Positions 1 to 10,302 of a stretch of DNA of 33,387 nucleotides are shown here, piece by piece. Below the pieces are notes generated by a model. That model had not been told where the DNA came from and did not search any database. It saw only the letters and a list, made by a program, of their open reading frames with translations. How positions within the stretch are numbered: position 1 is the stretch's first letter; each line of letters opens with the position of its first letter. Source of the stretch: Tubiluchus corallicola (Eukaryota; Priapulida; Priapulimorpha; Priapulimorphida; Tubiluchidae); assembly GCA_030141605.1 (NCBI GenBank), contig JAQGDQ010000030.1, positions 963,171 to 996,557 on the forward strand, written 5' to 3'. Made by a program: the position numbers and the translations under genes.

Positions 1-853
1 TTTCTGGCTTAGTGTCTTTTACTTGTACAACGTACCCAAGTAATGAAGCAATGATTCATGCTGTTATCAGCATTCTTCAATAGATGATATGAGTTTACTG
101 GCTGTAACTTGTTAGTGATTATACACAGATCAAAATGTTGGATGGTAACCTAATGTTGCAATGATAATATGGCTGTCAGTATTAATTATTGTCATTATTG
201 TGAAATAAATTATGAATTAACACTGAATGACGTTTTTTTTCAATTTACTGTATTATTGGTCATTTAGGGACTGGCTTATTTTCAACTCTAAATTAATTGT
301 ATGCCAAAAAATGTTTCATTATTCTTAATTTTCACTTGTAGTCGTAACACATGTTCAACTCTGCTCACCTGCAATTAGTTTCATTTGTACAGTACTGTCA
401 ATCAGCTTTGTGGAATCAAATCCCTTTGCTTTTGCGCTTTTGTGATTAAGTGTTGAGATTACATAATTTCTACTTGAGAATTTTTTATCAATTCAAAATT
501 ATTCGTTTTGCCAGTGCTTGGCTCCATGGAGTCTGAAACGTTTCATCAGCTAACTAAATTAAAATACAAATTACAAACATCTTACTTAAAAATGTTCACC
601 ATATTTTTATTATTATAATACCCAAAAGCAATTATAATTCAATTACAGTTGATTCTTGGGTTGGTTGTATTATTCAATTATAGCAATTTGTATATTGCAA
701 CCTTTTTGCAGCTTGTAAAATTAACTTGTTTTTTGCTAGTAAAACGTCCTTTTAAAAGATAGTAATTTTTCGAATGCAAAAAAGACTCTGAAATGCCAAA
801 AGAACTACATAATCGTGAAACAGATGAAATCCATTTAAGTGAACGCGAAGGCG

Positions 854-2800
854 TTACTTGAGATACGTGTCTGTCATGTACTCTGGTATGTAATAACAAT
901 ATCTCATCAGTGGATGCTTGTCATATTCCCCGTCTGGCCGGTAGGAAGCAGATGCGTCTGTGTTAGGCCATGGTGTATTGCACTTCCATCTGAACCATTC
1001 TTCTGAGACTAACATACCTGAAACCTGTTACAAAAACGATGAAGACAAGAGTGCTAGTAACTTTTATTAACTGGTCCATATGTCTTTCATCTAGTACAGT
1101 TCAAAAACATTTCAGCTGGTATTTTCTGAAAGTCTGAAAAACATGAAACTAAGCGATAGAGTCGCCTTTTCCGTTTAATTTTTTTTCATGCATTTTAATT
1201 TTTAAAAAAAAATGCGCACAAGAAGCAGAGGAGATTATCATGAAGCATCTTACGTCTCATGAGAAAAGAGTATAATATTAGAATGGTTTCGCTCATATTA
1301 TAAATATACTAGATTAGCCCTAGCCAGTGTTCCAAGAAAGTGCACATTCGAAGAATCGATCAGTCAAGATTAATTGTTTCAGAAAGTATTACCTTTAATC
1401 GGACAAAACGTTGCCAAGAGATTCAAAAGCTTTTATTCTGATAAATTTTATTTTTCATTTTAACGAGCGCTTAATCAGTGACCACCACACCACGGGCAGC
1501 TAGCTTGGCTTGTCATGATAAATAGGTACATCACAATTTTATGCAGATAAACCATGTTCGGTTTAGTGCAATGACTTGGGAAAATTGCTCGATTCAACGA
1601 TATTTTGATTTCGCAAATTTATTATTTCATCTCAAAAACATAACACAGGGTGTTTTCTACGTTTAAGTATGACTGTAAATGTGCGAAAAATTAGGCTAGG
1701 TTTTACTTGCTTGCTCGTTACCAATCAGCCTTGTAAAAAGCGCGAGTTTTTCTAGCACAAAACGCATGGTTATTGGTTTTATCGGAATGTTATTGGCATA
1801 AATCTAATTATCAAATCCGGCAGGCCTACTTACATCCCCCTAAGAAAATTATAAACCATATCTCGGGATTTTCTCAAAGATGAGACAGAGAAAATAAGAA
1901 ATGGCGTTTTCTAAGTTTTAAAAGCATAATTTTGTACATAAATTCATTTAGAAATTTTTCTAATGCGAACAGTTCACAGAACATTGGATTTTTGGCTTTC
2001 AAATCGCTGTGCCATAAAAGAGCCTTGCAAAAGTCCGTTTGTTTTCAATATTTTTAATTCAACTAGTTGTAAACCGTCATGTTCAGTGAAACCGTAGTTT
2101 CAATCACAGAACAAAATCAAAATCGCCACACTAGTACCAGCACTTTTGAAGAAAATGAACATAAGGAAGCAGTGAAAAGTGGAGGGCCCTGCACGTGACC
2201 CTGAAATTTCCCGAGAGGAAGGCTTACGGAAAAGTCTTTCACGAGGAATAATAATGAAATGCTTCCAAGATAGCTAGAAAATGCTCGAATAGGCAAAAAA
2301 TTATTTAACGTGATACAGCGGACACAAAAAGATCTCCCAAATGTGTCAATGTAGAATCCCACAAATGCATGCTTAGGCTTGTTCAAATTGCTAAATGTCA
2401 GGATGCTAAAAGAAATGATATTCATTCAATAAAAATAAATACAGACCTATACATGTTCGTACATTTGAAAAATGTAGTTGGATTTACCAAAATGATCCAT
2501 GCATTAGATTAGCGTACCTCTTGGCACTGGCCGCCATATCGTAAAAGATAAAATGGAGCCTCATTAGGCAAAAAAATAGGGTTACTGGCAGGCCCATCAT
2601 CTCTACAGCAGTAACGAACAAGTGTATCTTCTCCGTAATCACCATCTGGGCACTCACCTAATGTTATAATAAAGATGTCATAAATATAGACTATAGATTA
2701 GTCTTTTGTCATGTACTCTGTCCGTATCATAAATGTAATGTACGTAAAAGACCGTAAATGCGAGAGTGTAATTTCTAATAACAAAACGCAATTGGCCTTG

Positions 2801-2869
<69 letters not shown>

Positions 2870-5800
2870 CCGCTCTCTCTCTCTTCCTTTCTACCTTATC
2901 TCTCACTTTGGTTGTTACTCGTTTTCGCTTTATACGAAACAAACTCGACGGTTTAAATTGTAGGCGTATAGTTTAACAGATGTTCATTCTTGTGAATTTT
3001 GAATTAAAACTCTGCTTAGGATTGAACTCACGTGCATTTTTAAGTCTTTTGCTTTTAATTTTAAACGAGGTACAATAAAACTCTTAGTAATACACAGAGT
3101 TTTAATCTTGATTCGCATATAGCTCTTTTTTGTTTCTTTCTTTCCTACTTTCTTTCCGCCCTTTTTTCTCTCTTGCTTTCCTTTTCTTTCTTTTTTCTTT
3201 GTTTTTTCGTTCTTTTCTTTTTCTTTCTTCATTCTTTTTCTTTTTTGCGTTCTTTTATCTTTTTTCTTTCGATTTCTGTTTTCTTCTTTTTTCTTTCTTT
3301 ATTCTTTGTAAATGTATTCCACTTAATAACTCGTTAGCCTTTCAAGCTAGAGTCACGACATTCATAAGGTAGGTAGCCAGTGTGAGAAGGGTAGTAGTGC
3401 TGGCGACATCTGACTTCTGGACCAGGGCGGCTGGCATGTCGTTCCATTTTTCGTTAGTCCGCATCTCCTGGGGTTTTTATTTTTCAAAATTATTTTCACA
3501 AGTATTTAGTTATTATGCCGTAAAGTGCACCTTAGGTTTTTAAAAGCCGAAACTCCCGAAGCCGAAAGGAACCGAGACAGGAGCCAAAGCCAGATATCAA
3601 TAACTACATAAACATAAGAGTAAGAATCACGAAACTTGCAAGGTAGTCTGAGATAGGTACTGAGAGAATGGCAATGAGAAAAGTAACTTTGGGGGCAATT
3701 GGTCACAGCGACAAGAGCCAAAATGTGAAACATGGGGCAAATGACTGTGTCATACAACTCCTTTTACTGTACTGGACTAGGTGTCTATATTTTGCATGGG
3801 TAGCCAAGTAAGGATAGATGTGCGCTAAGTATTTACAAGGACCTCTATAATCAGATAGTGTGAATGACCATATCACGTGATATGGGCAAAAATGTTAAAG
3901 CAGTGTTTTGTCAATAACTGGAAATGTAAGCAATCTGGAGTCACAAAACTTGCAGTGCAAACTTTGCTGGAGATATTGGTTCAGACCATGGAATACTGAA
4001 CGATGACATTAGGTGAAGGGGTCAAGAACAGTATATATATATATCAGTTTTCCGTTGGGCTCAGTCTTCTCTTACAGTTTTTGAGCTAGAGAAACAATTT
4101 GTGGTATGTGTCAGATGACGGCTGGTTATTATGCATGACCGAATATGGGTCATTTAGACAATAAAAAAATTTTCAGCTAGGGGCTAAAAACTGAAAGTGG
4201 GAGCATCGGCAACAAATATTTTTCACATTTTTGAAGAAACTTGGTTTCTAGTATATCAAATGAAATGCCTCAGTGAGTCGATGGTATGTAATGGCGCGTT
4301 CACATTAGAGAGTTCTCTCGCAACGTCTCTCTGAGAGTAAACTCGCAGAGGTTACCAAGCCGTTGACACTTGCGAGTTTACTCTCAGAGAGAAGTTACCA
4401 ATCCATTGACGCTTGCGAGTTCATTCTCAGAGAAGATGCGCAATAAGTTGCAAGAGAACTCATTAGTTACGCCGAGATTGGATGAGTCTTGACCCCACTA
4501 TGGGCAAAATAGGAGTCGAGCAGACAAATAATAATTTGTAGCGTATCAAATGAAAGGTCTCGGTGAGATGAAATGAACGGTATAAGTTGGCAGGTGATTA
4601 TTCAACTTTGGCCCATGGGTCCCTGCTTGAAAAGTTGCAAGTTGCAATTTCATTATGAAATGCAGTTCTTGGTAATCGAGCCTATAGTATAGCGATGAGA
4701 AGTTGAGAGTTGCTGTAATTTCACTTTACTAAAGGTAAACAAATAAACCATTGCAGGACACAAGGAAACACATCACAATATTTCAGCAAACAAAAAATTT
4801 AATACAGCAAACTTTGAACATAAAAATTAACAGCTTCTAAATTAAAAAAAGCGAGTTAAATAACTTAAACTAGAATTTAAAAGATAATGCGATATTAGTG
4901 CTACTCTTTGTAATAAATACCGTGCAAATTATGCCACGCAGCCATGGCATCTTCTGTTCACTTTACTGACTACAATTGTTGGTTACCATAACAAAACTTA
5001 TTATAGTTTGTAAACCTGAGCATCCCCTTAATAAACATATAGGACACTACAGCTTATGTTCGCGAAATCGTGTGGCGTGTAATACAAAACAACAATTTAA
5101 GATAAAATAAATTATATTTGAAGACGAAGGTTTGCGATATAAAAATAGGTCATCCTAAAGTTTCGTATTTCTTTCCTTTCTGTTTAGGGATTTGTTCTTC
5201 TGCGGGCTGGCAATTACATTTCTCTATTCCGAGCCAAAGGTGGTGGTTAGTGTCCCAGTCATTTTCAGGACAAATGTGTACACCTCTAGCTAGGACGTTT
5301 GGAGAAAATGTGAAATTCGTGTGATAGTGGAACACGAAATTCCCTTGTTCTAGGCCCTTGAACGTGTCCTTTTCAGATTCCGAATATACCATGCTTATAA
5401 AGTGGAGGGATGCTACTTCTGGATACAGATAGTCCCAACGCTGTATTCTCTTTTCTTCGCACTGTTTAGCTGGTCTTCTTGGCGGTTGCGATCCCTTCTT
5501 TGCTTTTGTTTGCTGCTGTTGCTCCTGCTGTCCTCCGGTATTAAGATCTTCATACACCCTTAAGCTGAGCGATGCAATGTGACAAACCATCTCATTTTTG
5601 AAAATCGCGGACAGGCAAGTGCGGCTTTGGACAGAGCCTTTGTTGTTTTCAGACAAGTCTTTAATTTCGACACCACAATCCATCATTTCCTCCCATTTTA
5701 TCTTTTCTTTAGTTTCGAAGCTATTGCCAGAGTTTACGCTGAAGTAAAAATCTGCACAATCTTCCTTACAGACTGTCTCTGGGCCAGTGGGACAAGGACA

Positions 5801-7508
5801 AGGCGGAGCGGGTCCAAGGTAAACAGACAGTACAAAGGCAGACTTATCCACCAGTCGAGTGTTATCACAGCCGGACACTTCAGGAGAAACCTTTGTTTGT
5901 CCAGGGTGTGCAAAATTTAAGCAGATTAGCACTGCAACTTTACAAATTAGGCAGTTTGCTGCCAACTTCATTCCCGTTCGTGCTTTATGTACACTTGAAC
6001 TTCTTAAATCACTGTCTGTCTGCCAGAATTTATAGCGATCGTACAAATCAGCTTTGCTCGTGTACTGGTAATAATTATTTAGCACGCGATGTGCTGTCCT
6101 CTTTCATCTTCTTCTGTTCTTCAAAAGCGCTGAACTAGTCTTGTATTCGCTTTTTCAAGAATCTGTTAGCATTAATTATTATACGTTCTATTTTACCGCT
6201 GACAATGACGCTAACAAAAAATATTTTGTTCCATCTAGCATTGTTAACGTGACAATTCTAGTTGCTGTTCTAGAGAGGCAAACAACCTAGGAGATACAAT
6301 AGATTTGGTATGGACACGTCACTGAGGAAATTGCAATTCATAGACAAAAAAACTGGATAGCTAGTTGCTGCCGTAAGCTTAATTATAATGTGTACTTCAC
6401 AATGTCTCTGGTATCTAAGTTGATAAGTGACTGGCAAAAGAATTTACTTTCCTCATTAGTTGTTTCTTCCGTCTACATATTTAGTCTATCCGGACATACG
6501 TCCAAACTCAATCGGTTCATCTATATCATCTATATATATATATATATATATATTTATCCATAATATCTATTTATGTATCTAACTATCTGTCTGTCTTCTT
6601 ATCTTTCGTTCTCCGTTTCTTTCTCTTTTTTCGTTCTTTCTCATTTTCTTTCCTTCTTCCCCTTCTCCATTCCTACGCTTTTTTATCTCTTTGTCCTGTA
6701 ACCGTTCTCCCTTTCAACCCCTCTCTCTTCCTTCTCTCTCCATCTCTCTCTTTCGCTCATTTTCTGTCTCTCTCCTTTTTGCCTTTCATTGTCTTTTTTT
6801 CTATTTTACTCTTATGTGAAGAAAAATCAGTTTTTGTGCTGCCGTCATTGGTTTCTCTCATATAGTAGTTACCTTTTTCTTCCAGAAAGTCCCTGTTACT
6901 TTTCTGTGACGGGTCCCCAATTAATACTATCACGCTCTATGACATATTGGGCAGAATAATTGATTTTCGACACAAAGAGCAAGCAGTACTGTGTGAAGTG
7001 CAAAATGTAACAACAGAAACGCAGTTAACCCACAAAATAATCCAGTTACAATTATCTTACTGAATGCCACTTCCTCATTTGTTGTACCATTGGTTTCAAT
7101 ATTTATGTTTGTGGTATTTTGTAACATGTATTTGTGACAAAATATTCGTAATGTCTCTTAACCCACACTTTTGCAAGCAGGTTTTTTCAAATTATGGTGT
7201 TTCAGTGTGTTTTTGCTTCATCGTAACATCTTGGATCTTGCTCCTTCGTCGTCATTGTGGCAAAAACTATTAAAACAAATTACTGAAAAATTTATTTATA
7301 ACAAAAAAGATAATGCTTTTTATAATTGAGAAAATAAAATATTTTACATGCCCGAAATATAGATTTTAGTAGGAAATACCTGTATTGGAAAATTCAGTTC
7401 TATATAAGTAAGTAAGTAAGTAAGTCAGTCAGTCAGTCAGTCAGTCAGTCAGTCAGTCAGTCAGTCAGTCAGTCAGTCAGTCAGTCAGTCAGTCAGTCAG
7501 TAGTAAGT

Positions 7509-7567
<59 letters not shown>

Positions 7568-7568
7568 T

Positions 7569-7603
<35 letters not shown>

Positions 7604-10302
7604 TAGTAAGTATGTAAGTTTATTAAAACAACACTGTGTTGTTAAAAACTGAATTACTATGTATATACAAATGGTACACAAAAATATTTTAAAAGTTAAA
7701 ACGCACGCAAAAATTTACTAAACAATATTAATTTTCCACGCAGTTTACATAAAATTACAAGTATGAAAAAACATTACACATCAACTGCAAATACTAATTA
7801 TGAAAAATCAGCTACTAAAATGTTTTTAACTAAATTTTCCAAAACGTTTCATTTGACTTTCTGTAATCTTTGCTATTCAGTAGTCTAAAAAATTGCAAGG
7901 GAGACGTTTTGTACGTTCTACATTTTTCTTCAATATATTTTTCTTTTTATCTAATGAATTTAGACCCACCTGTTTGTTTTCTTGTTGCTGGAATTAAATT
8001 GCTATGTCTTGATTTTTTAATTTTCTACCAAATTATTTATTTATTTACCGAAGATAAATTAGTTCACCTTTCTTCCACTAATTCCACTTTTAAACCAACT
8101 AGTGCATTTCTGCATGTTCTATAGTTATTATGTAGTATAATTTTGCATACCCTTTATTGAAATTATTCAAGTTCTTTGGATTGTGAAGCAGTGATGTTAG
8201 AGTGCCAGACGCAATTGTGCTTTCTAAAATGGGACGAATGTATGTAACATATATTTTAACTAGATTAACATTTGTTGCCCTTGAACGTCTTAGAAGCCTT
8301 CGAGCAGCTTTTCAGATTAAAGCTTCGTTATGAATATCCTCCTTTAGGTTTGTTTGTACCGTGACTCCTAATGGTCTACTACGGGGAAATCTGTGTCATT
8401 TAAACAAATATTTGATGGTTGTGAGGTTGCTCCTACGATTTTGATATACAATTTTGGCACCTGCTTTCAAGCAAATAATATAAAATATGCCCAGGAATGA
8501 CAGAGTGAGATTATTTGGATTTTTTTGGGACATGATTTCCTCCTGAAGGAATAAAATCTCCAAAAAATACTTGTTACACCCTAATATACGGTTCAGCCAC
8601 AAATTCCTATCTGCTACCCGTTTTACTAACTTTAACTACAAATATCTGTTTGTCTAATTTTGGTAGCGTGCATGATATACTTGCCCGAGAGGTCATTTCG
8701 ATTAAAAATGTTTCGATCGTCCCAGAACACCCATCCTTCAAAGAATCCCATTGGGCAGTCTTGCTTGCGAGCCTTAAAGACGCAAAATGAACCTGCAGGC
8801 CAATTATCGTCGCCAGATGTTTCCCATGTCGTCTTCATACAGAAAGATTGGTCCATGTTTTTCTTTGCTGTACAATAACAAGCATATCTGTGTGAGGCTA
8901 CAAATGACTGATCCATGTTTGAATAATAAAACTAAAAATTACGCTGAACGATGAAAAATGATAATCGATCTTAGTAAGCATATTTCTGTGATTCGATCCT
9001 AAATAAAAATAAAAATAAATAATAGAATAGAATGACATTAAACTTTACAAACTGGTGTCAAGCTAAATGCCTGATTTGCTTGCCTACTTACCGTATTCGG
9101 GGTAAAAACTGAGTGGGACACTCCATTCATTACCATCTTCCGTGTCGTGACGTCTCTGTCCAAAACGCCAAGGGAAGTCCTGGTCCGTGTTAGTAGGGCA
9201 GCCACTCTTTGGCGCAGTCAAGCCCCAATAACCTCGAGGCCATTTTAAACCATGTGCTGCAAGGTTTGTTAGACCTTAATTACTTCAGAGTGATTATACG
9301 TGTGTGCATAATACCAAATGTTTTTGATATGCATCCATTTTGGTTTAATCGATCATTTTGGGAATCTAGCACTTTGAGAGAGGGTATATTCATATCATAC
9401 ACATCAGACAGTGGTTGACTCTATACGTCTGCCGATTTAGCACCATATATTAGATGACGATTATTGATAATGAGATAAGTTCACAGCCTGACGTAACTAC
9501 CTTCTTAGCCTTTCGCGGAACACCGTCTCCCAGTTTGCAGTGCATATTAAAGAAGAAACACACTTCCAAGTATTTCTTAAAATTATTTTTTTAAACTTAT
9601 GGTAAAGTAAATTACTTCATTAATCAAATTGCAACAAAAATATATTAATTAAGTGATAAAAAATTACCGTATTGATAGCATTAACGTTACCACAGTATTA
9701 GTACAGGTTACTACTGTATTAATAATTACAGGTTCTTGATTTTAGTAACTTATAGAACTACATCTGTGCATTGCTCTGTCGACACCCGATTTAAGAGCCA
9801 ACTAAAGAACTGTAATGCATTGCCAAACAATAACCATACAAAACATAACTAAAAAAGAAAAACGTGGAAGGGATAGGACTGAGCTATGATTTGAACCAGA
9901 GATCCTTGAATTACGTCTATGACATGACAACTTGTGGAAGTTAAAGTAATTGCCAATGATGTATATCAATGCCTCTTTCTCTGTTTACACTCTTCCAAAC
10001 AATGTAATTCGCCTTAGCGAGGTGAATTAATCACTGTATAGTACCAGTCATGTAATATTTGTGATCTGTAATTTTGGAATTAAAGGACAAGCCCTAACTG
10101 AGTGCCGGATGGCTTGCTTGTAGTTAATGAAAAAGATGTGAATCAATATCTGAAAATCTCATCGCCACAATGCGATCTGGAAATGGTTGTCATTTTAAAT
10201 TGCCAACACAAGATTGACAAACTTTCCCTTTAAATTACACTAATCATTTTCATGCTTACCTAGACTAGCACAAAAGAGAACGAAGCACACGATTATTCTC
10301 AT
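854..10302 (-). CDS. Secreted single-domain ApeC (apextrin C-terminal) protein, gene A
   Basis: Spliced minus-strand CDS of 702 nt (233 aa): exons 10302-10260, 9256-9092, 8867-8685, 2657-2518, 1024-854, ending in TAA at 856-854. Residues 1-15 (MRIIVCFVLFCASLA) form a signal peptide. The rest is one ApeC domain: SGCP, HDTED, FCMK, WPAGSFCVFKA, CPMGFFEG, PDGDYGEDTLVRYCCRDDG, NPIFLP, CQEVSGM and a terminal RYCYY. All junctions keep frame (intron phases 1, 1, 1, 0). Intron 3 has a GC donor, since the only nearby GT would give an immediate stop. Apextrin proper carries other domains N-terminal to ApeC; none is present here, so this is the minimal secreted form. From family knowledge, ApeC proteins of amphioxus bind bacterial peptidoglycan; a similar role outside the cell is inference. 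The start is the only ATG that gives a signal peptide in phase with exon 2. A possible poly(A) signal (AATAAA on the minus strand) lies at 611-606. Paralogue of gene B at 11217-14329. Confidence 0.94.
1025..2517 (-). other. Intron 4 of ApeC gene A
   Basis: Phase 0 intron between CAAGAG|GTACGC and TAACAG|GTTTCAG. The acceptor at 1025-1027 was preferred to the one seven bases further into the exon because it gives QEVSGM, matching QEVDGM in gene B. No other gene, RNA or repeat was seen inside; the 102-aa open frame at 2117-2425 has no family motif and overlaps no splice-supported exon. Confidence 0.8.
2801..2890 (+). repeat. (CT)n microsatellite with internal C run
   Basis: Nearly pure CT dinucleotide repeat split by a short run of C. 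It lies just inside the 3' end of intron 3 of gene A, so the transcript of that gene carries it as (AG)n. The hydrophobic Leu/Ser/Pro open frame over it is only the repeat translated. Confidence 0.95.
3123..3310 (+). repeat. Pyrimidine-rich (TTTC/TTTTC)n tract
   Basis: About 190 bases almost entirely C and T on the plus strand, a degenerate TTTC-type repeat. It is purine-rich in the gene A transcript. The Lys/Glu-rich and Phe/Leu/Ser-rich open frames on its two strands are repeat translation, not genes. Confidence 0.9.
3868..3885. repeat. Perfect 18-bp palindrome centred on CACGTG
   Basis: CCATATCACGTGATATGG is exactly self-complementary with no spacer and contains a canonical E-box. It sits in intron 3 of gene A. 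It could be a regulatory site or the remnant of an inverted-repeat element. Confidence 0.6.
4293..4473. mobile_element. MITE-like inverted-repeat element, ~181 bp
   Basis: The left end GGCGCGTTCACATTAGAGAG and the right end (reverse complement begins GGCGTAACTAATGAG) are imperfect inverted repeats, also sharing GAGTTCTCT and GCAAC further in. Inside are two tandem copies of a 43-bp unit starting GTTACCAA (4358 and 4401 approx.), plus an inverted partner of GCGAGTTTACTCTCAGAGAG near 4338. There is no coding capacity. No clear target-site duplication was found, so the family is undetermined. Confidence 0.6.
5150..5971 (-). CDS. Nested intronless ORF, putative secreted cysteine-rich protein of unknown family
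   Basis: An uninterrupted 273-codon frame within intron 3 of gene A, on the same strand. The frame is open further up to an ATG at 6085, but the ATG at 5971 is preferred because it begins a clear signal peptide (MKLAANCLICKVAVLICL, then NFAHPGQT). The predicted mature part has about a dozen cysteines (PPCPCP, VCKEDC, MMDCG, RTCL, VCH, QCEE, HICP, KCNC), a polyglutamine/basic linker about two thirds along (QEQQQQTKAKKG) followed by a WDYLYPEVASLHF segment, and a C-terminal half with VHICPENDWDTNHHLWLG. I do not recognise the family. It is far longer than any other non-exonic open frame in this AT-rich window, and its composition is protein-like rather than repetitive. No poly(A) signal was evident close downstream. 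It could be an intron-hosted gene, a retrocopy, or an exon of a larger gene. Confidence 0.6.
   Translation of the reverse strand: MKLAANCLICKVAVLICLNFAHPGQTKVSPEVSGCDNTRLVDKSAFVLSVYLGPAPPCPCPTGPETVCKEDCADFYFSVNSGNSFETKEKIKWEEMMDCGVEIKDLSENNKGSVQSRTCLSAIFKNEMVCHIASLSLRVYEDLNTGGQQEQQQQTKAKKGSQPPRRPAKQCEEKRIQRWDYLYPEVASLHFISMVYSESEKDTFKGLEQGNFVFHYHTNFTFSPNVLARGVHICPENDWDTNHHLWLGIEKCNCQPAEEQIPKQKGKKYETLG
6531..6553. repeat. Short (TA)n microsatellite
   Basis: About 11 TA units in intron 3 of gene A, just upstream of a pyrimidine-rich stretch. Confidence 0.85.
6588..6800 (+). repeat. Pyrimidine-rich (T/C) tract
   Basis: Roughly 210 bases strongly biased to T and C on the plus strand, with CTCT and TTTC submotifs. 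This is the third such tract in intron 3 of gene A, all with pyrimidines on the same strand. No gene seen. Confidence 0.8.
7405..7620. repeat. (GTAA)n-(GTCA)n-(GTAA)n compound microsatellite
   Basis: Tetranucleotide array: GTAA units, then about 19 perfect GTCA units (7424-7500), then GTAA units with rare TTAG variants. The minus strand reads (TTAC)n and follows AATAAA, as expected of a LINE 3' tail for the relic at 8146-8380. The Leu-Thr-Tyr-Leu frame across it is repeat translation. Confidence 0.95.
8146..8380 (-). pseudogene. Decayed LINE reverse-transcriptase C-terminal fragment
   Basis: The minus-strand frame from 8374 downward reads PLGVTVQTNLKED, then a TGA stop (8314-8312), KAARRLLRR, then LVKIYVTYIRPILE. 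This is the pattern of non-LTR retrotransposon reverse transcriptases just after the catalytic fingers/palm (LGVx(0-4)LxW...KAxxRLxxLRR...LVxxYxxxIRPxLEY). The stop and lack of flanking domains show it is dead. 7621-8145 would then be its 3' UTR, ending in AATAAA and the (TTAC)n tail. It is intronic in gene A and in the same orientation. Confidence 0.75.
8868..10259 (-). other. Introns 1 and 2 of ApeC gene A, flanking exon 2
   Basis: Intron 1 is 10259-9257 (CTAG|GTAAGC to TTGCAG|CACATG) and intron 2 is 9091-8868 (TACG|GTAAGT to TACAG|CAAAG). Both are phase 1. A short A-rich simple repeat based on TAAAAA sits at about 9000-9034 in intron 2. Nothing else was recognised in them. Confidence 0.85.

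Larger units (their letters stand above)
2658..8684 (-). other. GC-AG intron 3 of ApeC gene A (6,027 bp)
   Basis: The donor reads TCGG|GCAAGTATA at 8685/8684 and the acceptor TAACATTAG|GTGAGTGCC at 2658/2657 (minus strand). Joining gives LSGECPDG, which aligns with VWGDVPDG in gene B. Using the GT four bases further on would read GGC AAG TGA, a stop. The donor matches the GC-intron consensus after the G (GCAAGT). The intron contains an unrelated same-strand ORF, several simple repeats and transposon relics, each listed separately. Confidence 0.8.

Noticed and set aside
2711-2956. 81-aa plus-strand ORF rich in Leu, Ser and Pro
   Set aside because: It is the translation of the (CT)n microsatellite and its flanks.
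2984-3372. Lys/Glu-rich minus and Phe/Ser-rich plus ORFs
   Set aside because: Both strands of one TTTC-type low-complexity tract; no splice support or motif.
5579-6138. Two overlapping plus-strand ORFs of 113 and 81 aa
   Set aside because: They are antisense shadows of the longer minus-strand frame that has a signal peptide and more plausible composition.
6930-7127. 65-aa minus-strand ORF with one hydrophobic segment (VTGLFCGLTAFLLLHFAL)
   Set aside because: Short, no family motif, no splice sites that join it to gene A; AT-rich sequence often yields such hydrophobic frames.
7493-7681. Minus-strand ORF with a repeated Leu-Thr-Tyr-Leu unit
   Set aside because: Translation of the GTAA microsatellite, not a repeat protein.
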